From contig NZ_BMGS01000006.1 in assembly GCF_014640315.1 (NCBI RefSeq), forward strand, positions 186,001 through 250,000: a stretch of 64,000 bases of DNA. Direction: 5' to 3'. Source of the stretch: Hymenobacter glacieicola. GTDB lineage: Bacteria; Bacteroidota; Bacteroidia; Cytophagales; Hymenobacteraceae. Every line of letters begins with the position of its first letter. Position 1 is the stretch's first letter. A program made the position numbers and the translations under genes. Below are positions 1-8,144 of the stretch, piece after piece. Under the pieces are notes generated by a model. It was not told the DNA's origin and ran no database searches. It saw only the letters and a program-made list of their open reading frames with translations.

Positions 1-490
1 GAGACGTGTCATAAGGAAACAAGTGCCGCACGTAGAGCTGGCTGCTGGCCAGGGCTGCATACACCACCACAACCACGTCGGATGCGGAAACGGGCAGCCA
101 GCGCCGGGCCAGCCGCCACAGCAGCACCATGTTCAGCGCCAGTACCAGCCAGCCGAAAAGCTGCGGCAGTACCAAGGAAGCCGGGGAGGTAGGCGGCAGG
201 TGCCAGCAGTGCTGAAGCGCAACCTGCGCGGCGGCCACGGGCAGGCGCAGCAGGGCATCGGCGGGGCGACCCTGGGTGTTGGCCAGGTGCAGGCATGCCT
301 GCTCAACATGGCCCGCCAGCAAGGCCTCTACCGCCTCCACTGATTTCAAATGCCGCTCCTCATCCGGGAATGCCAGCGCCCCACCGGCCGTCAGGGCCCA
401 GAGCCGACCCGCTAATAGCAGCAGCAGGGGAAGCCCGGGCCAGAGCCACCGGCCCTTGGCTACCCGGCCCAGGGCAAATACGTTGGGCAT
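1..490 (-). CDS. Membrane protein, possibly GT39/ArnT-type glycosyltransferase (3' end outside window)
   Basis: The minus-strand frame is open from an ATG at 490 to the window edge (at least 163 residues), so only the N-terminal part is visible. It has a hydrophobic helix near residues 17-38, a loop with the acidic pair in FPDEERH, and two more hydrophobic segments near residues 101-118 and 130-146. A first helix followed by a D-E pair is the layout of the catalytic loop of PMT/ArnT-like (GT39/GT83) membrane glycosyltransferases; that assignment is inference from topology. The frame stays open upstream to about 637 without another ATG, and a separate 41-codon ATG frame overlaps it, so the start is uncertain. 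Confidence 0.55.
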   Translation of the reverse strand, partial: MPNVFALGRVAKGRWLWPGLPLLLLLAGRLWALTAGGALAFPDEERHLKSVEAVEALLAGHVEQACLHLANTQGRPADALLRLPVAAAQVALQHCWHLPPTSPASLVLPQLFGWLVLALNMVLLWRLARRWLPVSASDVVVVVYAALASSQLYVRHLFPYDTS

Positions 491-632
491 AAGAACAGCA
501 TAGCGGCTGCCGGCAATAAGCAAAGCAGCCGCATCAGAAAAAATACGCCCGAAGCTAAAAGGTTCGCACGAAAGGCACGAGTCATTGGCTGGCCCAAGCA
601 AGTAGGGGCCGGCTCGGGTAAGTGGCGCGGAG

Positions 633-866
633 TTAAATCACCCGCACCCGGTCACGGTTGGTATCGTCGCGCAGGATTTCCAGGCCACGGTACGCCAGCG
701 GGCGGCCCGTGTTGTGGGTGAGCGGACCGCCATCGGCGTGCAAATGCGCCACATCGAGCACCAGCTGAGTGTATTTTCGCTCCCCCAACTCAATGGCGAC
801 GGGGCGGCCTTGGCCGGAATCAAAGCCAGCCAGGGCTTGGTCAATTTCTTCCAGAACTTTACTCAT
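633..866 (-). CDS. Small hypothetical protein, 77 aa
   Basis: A 77-residue reading frame starting MSKVLEEIDQALAGFD. No signal peptide, membrane helix or cysteine is visible; it is a mixed-charge soluble protein. I do not recognise the family. It lies between the truncated membrane protein and murI, divergent from murI. Codon use fits the neighbours (GC-rich third positions), which supports it being real. Confidence 0.55.
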   Translation of the reverse strand: MSKVLEEIDQALAGFDSGQGRPVAIELGERKYTQLVLDVAHLHADGGPLTHNTGRPLAYRGLEILRDDTNRDRVRVI

Positions 867-1020
867 AACTCAGGACGGCACGCGTGAAGGCAGGAAATAT
901 AGGAATTTGTCGGGATTGTGTGCTACATGCCCTGCATTGTCCTAAGCCAGCCGGCCTGCATGAACTCTCTTGCGGGTACCTACGCCGCCACCTCGCAACA
1001 CCTCGTACCTTCGCCCAGCT

Positions 1021-1851
1021 ATGGCATCACCTACCCCTGACTTAACTACGCGGCCCATCGGCGTTTTCGATAGTGGCATTGGCGGCCTCACGGTGGCCCG
1101 GGCCGTTAACCGCGTGCTACCCCACGAAAGACTCGTGTACTTCGGCGACACGGCCCACCTGCCCTACGGCGACAAAAGCACGGCGGCTATTCAGGCTTAC
1201 TCCGTCAAAATCTGCGACTTACTGCTCAAGCAGCAGTGTAAAGTGATTCTGATTGCCTGCAACTCGGCTTCGGCCGCCGCCTACGAGCTGGTGCGCGAGT
1301 ACGTGGGCTCCAAGGCGCGGGTGCTGAACGTAATCGACCCCATCGTGGCCCACGTGGGCCAACAGTACGCCGGCCGCACGGTTGGCCTCATTGGCACGAA
1401 GCAAACCGTGAACAGCAACGTGTACCGCAAAAAAATTGACGACCTGGATGCGGGCGTGCAGCTGCAGAGTTTGGCTACCCCGCTGCTGGTGCCCATGATT
1501 GAGGAAGGCTTTTTCGAGAATAATATCAGCGACAATATCATTCAGGCCTACCTAACCAACCCCGTGCTGGCGGGCATTGATGCCTTGGTGCTGGGCTGCA
1601 CGCACTACCCCCTTATTAAGGAGCAGATTGCCGAGTTCTACCAGGGCCGGACGGAAGTGCTGGACGCCTCCGACGTGGTAGCAGCGCACGTGCAGCACTA
1701 CCTGGCCGAAAATCACCTGGCGGCCCGCCCCGGCCCGGCAGCTCCCGCGCACCATTTCTACGTATCAGATTTTACCCGATCTTTCGAGGAAAGCACCCGT
1801 ATCTTTTTCGGGCAGGAAGTACACCTGGAGCACTACCCGCTGTGGGAGTAA
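1021..1851 (+). CDS. murI: Glutamate racemase
   Basis: Interconverts L- and D-glutamate, supplying D-Glu for peptidoglycan. The 276-residue product carries the family motifs in order: FDSGIGGLT near residues 16-24, GDTAHLPYGDKS near 42-53, catalytic Cys80 in ACNSASAAAYE and catalytic Cys193 in GCTHYPLI. An upstream in-frame start at 970 would add a proline-rich tail with no counterpart in the family. ATG 1021 is preferred and lies 8 nt after a TACCTTCG element (1006-1013) that matches TAnnTTTG except for one base, so the mRNA may have almost no leader. Confidence 0.95.
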   Translation: MASPTPDLTTRPIGVFDSGIGGLTVARAVNRVLPHERLVYFGDTAHLPYGDKSTAAIQAYSVKICDLLLKQQCKVILIACNSASAAAYELVREYVGSKARVLNVIDPIVAHVGQQYAGRTVGLIGTKQTVNSNVYRKKIDDLDAGVQLQSLATPLLVPMIEEGFFENNISDNIIQAYLTNPVLAGIDALVLGCTHYPLIKEQIAEFYQGRTEVLDASDVVAAHVQHYLAENHLAARPGPAAPAHHFYVSDFTRSFEESTRIFFGQEVHLEHYPLWE

Positions 1852-1908
1852 CGCCCCTGGGTATTGCACTAGCCCGTTTTCTACCATTCTTCCTTTACCT
1901 TACCTCAT

Positions 1909-2610
1909 ATGAACAAGCCGTATTACCAACTCGGAGACTGGCGGCGGAACGTATTGCTGGTGGCCGCTGCCACTAGCCTGGGCCTGTTGCTACCTGCTTG
2001 TTCCGGCAACTCGTCTGATACGGAGCAAACCGCCCAGGGCAGCTGGGGCAATGAAAGCAACGGCAACGCTGACTCTTATTCCGAGGGCGTTATCACGGAG
2101 ATGACTGAGGTGAAGCCCGGCGAGTGGAAAATTACCGCCGAGCGGCCCGCTGGCAAGGAGGAAGTAGCGGCCGTGCTTCATCATTTCGATGGCAAGGTTG
2201 ATACCCTGCAGGGCCAGGCGCTGCAGCGGCAAATGCAGGAGTACACCCGCGTAAACCCCGAAAACCGCGTGGGCGGCACCAGCATGATGGACATTCTCAT
2301 GTGGGGCGGCATCGGCTACATGGCCGGGCGCTTCCTCACGCCCAACGTGGGCGCCTACGCCAACCCCGGCCTGGTGCAGCAGAATAGCGGCTGGCGCGCC
2401 CGGGTAGCCAATGAGCGGGACCAGGGTCGGGGCTTCTTTGGCCGGGGCTTTTCCGGAAACCGCACGGCTACTTCTTCCGGCATTCGGCCCAGTTCCAGCG
2501 TTACGCGGAGTACGGGTTATGGGCGAAGCAGCATCCGCAGCAGCGCGCCTAGCTCCAGCCGCAGCTCCGGGTTTGGCAGCCGGGGCGGCAGCCGTGGGTT
2601 TGGGGGGTAG
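1909..2610 (+). CDS. Lipoprotein resembling YgiB/YjfM (DUF1190)
   Basis: A 233-residue lipoprotein with an N-terminal helix and the lipobox LLPAC (Cys31). The middle has a short hydrophobic stretch reading WGGIGYMAGRFL, and the tail is rich in Ser, Arg and Gly, ending SRGFGG. E. coli YgiB/YjfM have the same order: lipobox, a GYMMGR-like patch, a low-complexity S/G tail. They are also encoded just before a glutathionylspermidine-synthase-like protein, as here. The gene next door (2679) is such a protein, so context and architecture agree. Sequence identity looks low, and a profile search would be needed to confirm family membership. Confidence 0.65.
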   Translation: MNKPYYQLGDWRRNVLLVAAATSLGLLLPACSGNSSDTEQTAQGSWGNESNGNADSYSEGVITEMTEVKPGEWKITAERPAGKEEVAAVLHHFDGKVDTLQGQALQRQMQEYTRVNPENRVGGTSMMDILMWGGIGYMAGRFLTPNVGAYANPGLVQQNSGWRARVANERDQGRGFFGRGFSGNRTATSSGIRPSSSVTRSTGYGRSSIRSSAPSSSRSSGFGSRGGSRGFGG

Positions 2611-2678
2611 GAGTTCAATTGTCCTGGCTGCGCCGGGGCCTGCGTTGCTCTTTTCCTCTATGCTCTTTTGCCTTCCTT

Positions 2679-3863
2679 ATGCCGAATACGATTCACTTAT
2701 TAAGCTTAGCCGGTGACGTAGCGCCGGCCGTGCGGGCTCTGGGCTGGGAGTGGGCCGTGGAAGACGCCTGCCTGAACTACGTGGCCCGCGAGGCCGTGCA
2801 GCTGCCGGAAACCGCAGCCGATGACCTGCTCCAAGCCACGGATACGCTCTACGAGCTGCTCGTGCAAAGCATTCCGGATGAGCTGCCCGATACGTTTCTG
2901 CGGGAGCTGGCCATTCCCGAAAACCTTTGGGAAGCCGTGCGCCACTCCTGGCACGATGAGCGGCACTGGCACATCTACGGCCGCTTCGATCTGGCCCAAA
3001 CGCCCGATGGTCCCAAGCTGCTGGAGTTCAACGCCGACACCGCCACCAGCCTGCCCGAAACCGCCGTAGTCCAGTGGGCCAGCCTTATGGCGGCCAACCT
3101 TGCCGAAGACGACCGCCAAGCCAACGGTCTTTTCGAAGGATTGCAGGCCCAGCTCGTCCACTGGCAGGAGCTGAACGCTGATCTGGAGCCTACCTTATTA
3201 TTGCTGCACCTACCCGATAGCGCCGAAGATGCCACCAACTGCGCCATTGTAGCGGAGGCGGCGGCCGAAGCAGGCTTTACTCACGTGCATACCTGCTCCG
3301 TAGATAAAATGCAGGTAGCAGTGCACGGAGAGGAGCGGGGCGTGTGGGCCCAAACCGGCCCCGAGCAGTGGCAGCGCTTCGGCTTTGTGTTCAAGCTGGT
3401 GCCCTGGGAGCTGCTGGCTGCAGAGGAGCCCGACCTCACCCGCGACCTAACGGAGCTACTACGCAGCCGCGACGTAATCATTGCCAATCCGGCCTACTCG
3501 CTTCTGTTTCAGAGCAAGGGTATTCTGGCTTGGCTCTGGCAGTGTTTTCCGCACCATCCGCTTCTGTTGGAGGCGTCGCGCTCGGCCCTGAGTGGGCATC
3601 AGGTAAGCAAACCCGTGTTGGGCCGGGAGGGGCAAGACATTGCCGAGCTAGGCGCCGCCGCGGGCACCGCCAGTCCAGTAGCCGGCGACTACGCCGATCA
3701 GCCCGTTATCTACCAGCGCTTTGCAGAGTTGCCCGCCGATGCAAACGGCCGCTTGTACCAGGCGGGAGTCTTCTGGGCCGGGGGCGCGTGCGCCATTGGC
3801 TACCGCCGCGAGGTCGGCATTATCACAAACCTATCGGAGTTCGTGCCCCACGTACTGACGTAG
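2679..3863 (+). CDS. Glutathionylspermidine synthase-like ATP-grasp protein (YgiC/YjfC type)
   Basis: 394 residues, close to E. coli YgiC (386). The hallmark block YGRFDLAQ..GPKLLEFNADTATSLPE lies around residues 95-125, and FQSKGILAWLW and GYRREVGIIT appear later. These are typical of the synthetase (ATP-grasp) half of glutathionylspermidine synthase. The N-terminal CHAP amidase domain of the bifunctional E. coli Gss is absent. The family forms amide bonds on peptides or polyamines; the substrate of the YgiC type is not established. ATG 2679 is chosen because the 20 residues before it (from a TTG) look non-conserved. It is probably co-transcribed with the lipoprotein 68 bp upstream. Confidence 0.85.
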   Translation: MPNTIHLLSLAGDVAPAVRALGWEWAVEDACLNYVAREAVQLPETAADDLLQATDTLYELLVQSIPDELPDTFLRELAIPENLWEAVRHSWHDERHWHIYGRFDLAQTPDGPKLLEFNADTATSLPETAVVQWASLMAANLAEDDRQANGLFEGLQAQLVHWQELNADLEPTLLLLHLPDSAEDATNCAIVAEAAAEAGFTHVHTCSVDKMQVAVHGEERGVWAQTGPEQWQRFGFVFKLVPWELLAAEEPDLTRDLTELLRSRDVIIANPAYSLLFQSKGILAWLWQCFPHHPLLLEASRSALSGHQVSKPVLGREGQDIAELGAAAGTASPVAGDYADQPVIYQRFAELPADANGRLYQAGVFWAGGACAIGYRREVGIITNLSEFVPHVLT

Positions 3864-3887
3864 ATCTGCCGCTGAACTCCTAAAACA

Positions 3888-3933
3888 AGTGTGCCGCGCT
3901 CTTCGCCTGAAAAGGTGAGGAGCGCGGCACACT
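3888..3933. terminator. Hairpin terminator after the YgiC-like gene
   Basis: A perfect 14-bp stem (3888-3901 with 3920-3933) whose apical region also pairs (TCGCCT with AGGTGA through a G-U). It follows the stop codon by about 25 nt and is trailed by only a short T-run. Confidence 0.75.
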
Positions 3934-3965
3934 CGTTTCAGCACCAGGTGATATTATGCCAAGAA

Positions 3966-4017
3966 TATATTTTACTAAATATAGTCAGTTACCACTTGCA
4001 TTATTTTGTTAAATAAT
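3966..4017. promoter_or_regulatory. Two matched 7-4-7 inverted repeats upstream of csgE
   Basis: In the AT-rich stretch before the curli genes there are two perfect inverted repeats with identical geometry: 7-nt arms and a 4-nt spacer. They lie at 3966-3983 (TATATTT/AAATATA) and 4000-4017 (ATTATTT/AAATAAT), share the core TATTT-N4-AAATA, and are 34 bp apart start to start. This is a plausible pair of operator half-sites for the csgE-F-G transcript. No good TAnnTTTG element was found beside them. Confidence 0.4.
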
Positions 4018-4137
4018 TACATTTATACCGTCGTGTTGGCGGCTACCGCCTGACCGGTTCCTTTCTCTTCTTTCCAGCTTCTCGCTTCGGGCTTGTTTTC
4101 TGGGGAGGCTACCCTGCTCACTTCTTACACTCTTGTG

Positions 4138-4746
4138 ATGATGGCATCTGCATCGAAACCTAAGTCATCCAGTGTGGTTCCTGCTCCTATATTCTGGTGG
4201 CGGCCGTGGGTAATGGGGCTGAGCTGCTGGCTGCTATGCCTGCTTTCTGCCCAAACCCGGGCCCAGGCGCCGGCCAAGGCTGGCGCCAAACCCAAAGTCC
4301 CGAAAGAGTCGGAGGCTGCCCCGCTGTCGGCTAAGAAGTTGGAGGAAGCCCTGCAGTTGCTGCTCAAAGCCACCTCCGACTCGGCCCAGAACCGGCAGCG
4401 CCGCCAGTTCCGGCCCACGGAGATTGAAGGGCTAGTCATGGACCAGACCATTACCAAAGTTGGCCACGACTTCTACGACGAGTTCTTTACCAAGTGGGAA
4501 GCCCCCGCCGAAATCGGCGACTACACCATCGTCATTCGGGAAAAGCCAGCCCGGGGTACCAGCACCCTGATATCGGTTGAAGTAAACGACAACGAGCTGG
4601 TGGAGCTACCCCTGCAGCCCAAGGCCGAAGCCATCGAAGAAATGGCCGCCTACGCCCTGGAGGTCGCCGCCGGCTTTTTACAACAGACCCGCAACGAAAG
4701 CCGGCAGCTGGAGCGCGGCGGCCGCGCGGCGGTTGAAGTTTTTTAA
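4138..4746 (+). CDS. csgE: Curli secretion specificity factor CsgE
   Basis: CsgE is the periplasmic cap/adaptor that delivers curlin subunits to the CsgG pore. The 202-residue protein has a hydrophobic signal segment (about residues 18-42). Its C-terminal half matches CsgE: EIEGLVMDQTITKVGHDFYD aligns with the E. coli ...GLLTNHTVSSIGHDFY region, followed by FFTKWEAP and the beta segment YTIVIREKP. A linker of about 50 residues rich in Ala, Pro and Lys between signal peptide and domain makes it longer than E. coli CsgE (129 aa). Tandem ATGs at 4138 and 4141 are both possible; a TTG at 4093 is not needed. First gene of the csgE-F-G operon. Confidence 0.9.
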   Translation: MMASASKPKSSSVVPAPIFWWRPWVMGLSCWLLCLLSAQTRAQAPAKAGAKPKVPKESEAAPLSAKKLEEALQLLLKATSDSAQNRQRRQFRPTEIEGLVMDQTITKVGHDFYDEFFTKWEAPAEIGDYTIVIREKPARGTSTLISVEVNDNELVELPLQPKAEAIEEMAAYALEVAAGFLQQTRNESRQLERGGRAAVEVF

Positions 4747-4775
4747 TCTGCTACCTCACCCACATTCTTTTCTAT

Positions 4776-5216
4776 ATGACTCAGTATCTACTACGAGTAG
4801 CTTTGGTAGTAACGCTGGCCCTGGGCGCCCACTGCGCCGTGGGCCAAGACCTGGTGTATGAGCCCAAAAACCCTTCCTTCGGGGGCGGCAACACGTTCAA
4901 TTATGCCTGGCTGCTCAGCTCAGCGCAGGCCCAGAACACCATTGACGACCCGGCCGCTACCGTGAACAACCCTTTTCAGCAGGACCCGCTAAAGCAGTTT
5001 GAGCAAAACCTGAACCAACAGATACTAGGGCAGTTGGCCCAGCGCCTGATTGGCAACCAGTTCGGGAGCGGCAGCAACGGGCAGGGCCTGCAGGCCGGCA
5101 ACTACACCGTGGGCTCCTACCAAATCAACGTGGTGCCCTCCAACGGGGGCTTCTCCATTCAGATTACCGATACGAGCACGGGTAATCAGACCACGGTAAC
5201 TGTTCCTTACTTCTAA
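4776..5216 (+). CDS. csgF: Curli assembly protein CsgF
   Basis: CsgF docks in the CsgG pore from outside and couples secretion to nucleation by CsgB. This 146-residue protein has a signal peptide ending ...AVGQ. The mature N-terminus carries the CsgF signature: LVYEPKNPSFGGG, then NYAWLLSSAQAQN and a D-P. The equivalent E. coli region reads RNPNFGG ... FLLNSAQAQN. The C-terminus is a beta-strand tail (SYQINVVPSNGGFSIQITD). It lies 29 bp after csgE and 21 bp before csgG, so the three are co-transcribed. Confidence 0.93.
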   Translation: MTQYLLRVALVVTLALGAHCAVGQDLVYEPKNPSFGGGNTFNYAWLLSSAQAQNTIDDPAATVNNPFQQDPLKQFEQNLNQQILGQLAQRLIGNQFGSGSNGQGLQAGNYTVGSYQINVVPSNGGFSIQITDTSTGNQTTVTVPYF

Positions 5217-5237
5217 GCACCGCTTTCCGGTAGCCCT

Positions 5238-6647
5238 ATGTTGCTCGTTGTATATCGTCGGTTGTTGGTTGTGTTGTTGCTATCCGGAGCCGTTACGGCT
5301 TGTGCTCCGTACTTTCATCAGCCCTTTAAAGTAGAGCAGGCCCGGCTCGGGGCCGAGGTGCAGGGTAGCCAACTGCTGCGGCAGCTGCCTGAGCCTAAAG
5401 AGCGGATTGTAGCCGCCGTGTACAAATTCCGGGACCAGACCGGGCAGTACAAGCCCAGCCAAAACGGAGCCAGCTTTTCTACGGCCATTACGCAAGGCAG
5501 CACCAGCATTCTGCTGCGGGCCCTGGAAGAGTCGCGGTGGTTTAACCCCATTGAGCGCGAAAACCTGGGCAACCTGCTGAATGAGCGGAAAATTATTCGC
5601 TCCAGCCGCGCCGAGTACCAGGAAATGACGGGTCAGCGCCAGCCAGCGCTGCCTTCCTTGCTGTTTGCCGGCATCATCCTCGAAGGCGGCATCATCTCCT
5701 ACGATGCCAACGTCATTACCGGGGGCGCGGGCTTGCGCTACTTCGGGGCCGGGGCCTCGGGGCAGTATCGGCAGGACCGGGTGACGGTGTACCTGCGGGC
5801 CATCAGCACCAGCACGGGCGAGATTCTAAAGACGGTGTACACCTCCAAAACCATCCTGTCGCAGCAGGTAGACGCCAGCCTGTTTCGCTTCGTGAGCTTT
5901 AAGCGGCTACTGGAAACGGAAACTGGCTTTACGTATAATGAGCCCACGGAAATGGCCGTGAAGGAGGCCATTGAAAAGTCGGTGGAGGCGCTGGTGTACG
6001 AGGGAATTCAGGAGCAACTATGGGCCCCGCGTAATGAGGCCGACCGGAAGGGCCCGGCCCTGGCGGAATACCTGCAGGAAAAGCGGGAAAACGCCGACAT
6101 CGACGTGCTGGGCCGCGTGCAGCGCGACCGGCGCGGCCGTATTGGCGTGGGCCTGAGCGGCGCTACCATCCGCTACAACGGCGACTTTAGCCGTCCGCAG
6201 GTGCGGGGCGGCGGCGAGCTGAACCTACGGTACCAGGCGGCTAACCCAAAATTCTCGGGGGGCATTAACATTGGCCGCTTCGAACTAGGTGCCGGCGACT
6301 TCTACCGGGAAACCTTCAACTACCTAGAGCTATGCGGGCAGTACCGCCTGTTTCCCCGCGACCGGTTCACTCCGTATCTAACTCTGGGGGGCGGCGTGAC
6401 TACCCGCGCTGCCGGAGCCACTACCCAGGCCCCCCTAGGGCACATACTGGGCGGGGTGGGGCTGGAGGTACTACCGACTGACCGCCTGGGCATCAGCTTA
6501 AGCGTTGATAACCACTACTATCTAACTGATCAATTAGACCAATTGTCCCTCGGTAAATACAACGATTCTTACTGGGCCCTACGTGCCGGGCTTACGTTCT
6601 ACTTAGGACGAAACAAGGGAAGAATCTCACCAGCTCCTTCCCGTTAG
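5238..6647 (+). CDS. csgG: Curli export channel CsgG with an extra C-terminal domain
   Basis: CsgG is the nonameric outer-membrane lipoprotein pore that exports curlins. Signal peptide and lipobox give Cys22 (VTAC). Residues about 55-285 match E. coli CsgG closely, e.g. ESRWFNPIEREN, NLLNERKIIRSS, GLRYFGAGASGQY, TGEILKTVYTSKTIL and the terminal LWAPRNEADR. At the pore constriction the Phe is kept (Phe80 in GASFSTA), but the E. coli Tyr51 and Asn55 equivalents look replaced. After residue 285 come about 180 extra residues of alternating short beta segments with turns (YLELCGQYRLFPRDRF, PYLTLGGG, GLTFYLG). They resemble an OmpA-like small outer-membrane barrel. The E. coli protein (277 aa) ends before this part. 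Confidence 0.93.
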   Translation: MLLVVYRRLLVVLLLSGAVTACAPYFHQPFKVEQARLGAEVQGSQLLRQLPEPKERIVAAVYKFRDQTGQYKPSQNGASFSTAITQGSTSILLRALEESRWFNPIERENLGNLLNERKIIRSSRAEYQEMTGQRQPALPSLLFAGIILEGGIISYDANVITGGAGLRYFGAGASGQYRQDRVTVYLRAISTSTGEILKTVYTSKTILSQQVDASLFRFVSFKRLLETETGFTYNEPTEMAVKEAIEKSVEALVYEGIQEQLWAPRNEADRKGPALAEYLQEKRENADIDVLGRVQRDRRGRIGVGLSGATIRYNGDFSRPQVRGGGELNLRYQAANPKFSGGINIGRFELGAGDFYRETFNYLELCGQYRLFPRDRFTPYLTLGGGVTTRAAGATTQAPLGHILGGVGLEVLPTDRLGISLSVDNHYYLTDQLDQLSLGKYNDSYWALRAGLTFYLGRNKGRISPAPSR

Positions 6648-6744
6648 CCTTCACTACACATCAGATATATGAACTATTATATATTCATGAAAGTGTTATA
6701 TAACTATATAAATAAAATTTGTAACAATATTTACTTATATATAC

Positions 6745-6774
6745 TTGACTTTTAACTTTTATAATATAGATTTG
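6745..6774 (+). promoter_or_regulatory. Bacteroidota-type promoter of the first curlin gene
   Basis: TTG at 6745-6747, 19 nt, then TAGATTTG at 6767-6774: a full match to the Bacteroidota sigma factor consensus (TTG at -33, TAnnTTTG at -7). It lies in a strongly AT-rich stretch (6660-6840) between csgG and the curlin gene. That suggests the abundant subunit is transcribed separately from csgE-F-G. The expected leader of about 75 nt holds an imperfect palindrome centred on CCTCCGGAGG (6782-6791). Confidence 0.7.
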
Positions 6775-6853
6775 TATCATTCCTCCGGAGGGAATAAAAA
6801 ATAGTGATTTACTTCAAAATAAATTGCCTCCCATTCCCCAAACCTTCCCCACC

Positions 6854-7795
6854 ATGAAAAAAATCTCGTTCCTCGCTGCATCCCTTCTAGTAGCCGGAGG
6901 TGCTTTCGCCCAGGGTAATACACAGTCTTCATCATCGACTGGCAATGACAACAGCGTTACTGTTACGCAAAGCGGAAGCTCTAGCTCAGCCGTTGGTACC
7001 CAAACAGGTAACAACAACGCCCTAACCCAGACCCAATCTGGTGGCTCCGGCAACTCAGCTACTTCTACCCAGCGTGGTGATTCTCAGCGCTCCTTCCAAA
7101 CCCAAGTTGGCTCTTCAAACACGGCTACCATTGTACAGGGTGACGGTTTGCCCTTGGACAATGGCAATACGGCTACGCAGTCACAGATGGGCAACAACAA
7201 CAGCGCTTTGGCTCGGCAGCTCAGCGGCGCGAACGTATCTACGCAAACGCAGTCGGGTACCGACCACGTAGCCGAAGTATTCCAGAGCGGCAGCGAAGGC
7301 AACACGGCTACCCAAACGCAGTCGGGTAGCTTCCAGAAAGGGTACATCACGCAGTTGGGTTCCGGCAATACGGCTACTCAAAACCAGCGTGGTTTCCAAG
7401 ACCGGGCCACCATCACGCAGCTGGGATTGGGCAATACAGCCACCCAAGCACAGGGCGGCAACCCAACGGGCAGCTGGTACTCGGTTGCCTCCATTGAGCA
7501 GATTGGTAACAGCAACATTGCTTCCCAGACTCAGCAGCACGACTACCAAAACGCTACTATCGAGCAGTCCGGCAATGGTAGCACCGCCATTCAGAACCAA
7601 AGCGGCGTTGACTTTGTGGAGCCAGGCAACCGCGCCTACATCGACCAGGATGATATGGGTGGGCACTTCGCTCGGCAGACTCAGGTCGGTATCGGCAACC
7701 AAGCGGCTACTTACCAAGGCATGAGTGGCAACAGCAGCGACGTAATGCAGAGCGGCAACAACAACGTAAGTGTTGTAAAGCAGAACCACCCGTAG
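6854..7795 (+). CDS. Curlin-repeat protein, probable major subunit (CsgA-like)
   Basis: Signal peptide of about 20 residues (MKKISFLAASLLVAGGAFAQ), then nearly 300 residues of Gln/Asn/Ser/Thr/Gly-rich repeats of 20-24 residues fitting the curlin pattern (Q-x-G-x-x-N-x-A-x-x-x-Q). Examples are TQTGNNNALTQTQSG, TQLGSGNTATQNQRG and TQVGIGNQAATYQG. There are about twelve units, against five in E. coli CsgA. Such repeats form the strand-loop-strand steps of an amyloid beta-solenoid. It has its own strong promoter and lies downstream of csgE-F-G. The start ATG 6854 gives a clean signal peptide. Its lower GC fits a repetitive, highly expressed protein. Calling it CsgA rather than CsgB rests on size and order. 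Confidence 0.88.
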   Translation: MKKISFLAASLLVAGGAFAQGNTQSSSSTGNDNSVTVTQSGSSSSAVGTQTGNNNALTQTQSGGSGNSATSTQRGDSQRSFQTQVGSSNTATIVQGDGLPLDNGNTATQSQMGNNNSALARQLSGANVSTQTQSGTDHVAEVFQSGSEGNTATQTQSGSFQKGYITQLGSGNTATQNQRGFQDRATITQLGLGNTATQAQGGNPTGSWYSVASIEQIGNSNIASQTQQHDYQNATIEQSGNGSTAIQNQSGVDFVEPGNRAYIDQDDMGGHFARQTQVGIGNQAATYQGMSGNSSDVMQSGNNNVSVVKQNHP

Positions 7796-7833
7796 TCTCT
7801 ACGCTTAAACGTCCTGCCTAACAGGTAGAAGTC

Positions 7834-7878
7834 AGGTAGCACCTCTTGGATCCACCGGTTGGTCCGGGGGTGCTACCT
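7834..7878. terminator. Hairpin after the first curlin gene
   Basis: A perfect 10-bp stem, 7834-7843 with 7869-7878, about 40 nt after the stop. There is no long T-run, so it may attenuate or stabilise the mRNA rather than terminate fully. Confidence 0.55.
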
Positions 7879-7964
7879 ACACGTTTACGCTAATCTTTTA
7901 GGCTGGCTGGGTTAGCTCTTCCCTGTACATGTTCCGCTGGCCCTGCCACCTGGCACCTTACCCT

Positions 7965-8002
7965 AAAGCACCGTGCCTACCCTCCAGTGGCAGGGTGCTT
8001 TT
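7965..8002 (+). terminator. Terminator-like hairpin before the second curlin gene
   Basis: AAAGCACC (7965-7972) pairs with GGTGCTTT (7994-8001), extended inward by GTGCC/GGCAG, and TTTAGTCTTT follows. Together with the hairpin at 7834 it separates the two curlin genes. The rest of the 7796-8144 gap is AT-rich (8020-8140) and probably holds the promoter of the next gene, although no perfect TAnnTTTG was found. Confidence 0.55.
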
Positions 8003-8144
8003 AGTCTTTAGAAAGATTTTCACTATTTGTATTTTATTATTAAAAAATAAACCTATTTTTATAGCAGTCCTCTTTATCCCTTACTGGTTTACTTCTATAA
8101 AATCGGGTATCTACTTTCTTTTCATTGGTTTTCCCTTTTCACAT

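Noticed and set aside
23..343. Plus-strand frames opposite the truncated membrane protein
   Set aside because: His/Gln/Pro-rich products typical of antisense shadows; the minus strand gives a coherent membrane protein.
6782..6791. CCTCCGGAGG as a Shine-Dalgarno sequence for the curlin gene
   Set aside because: It lies about 62 nt before the ATG, too far for ribosome binding, and Bacteroidota rarely depend on such sites; noted as a leader palindrome.
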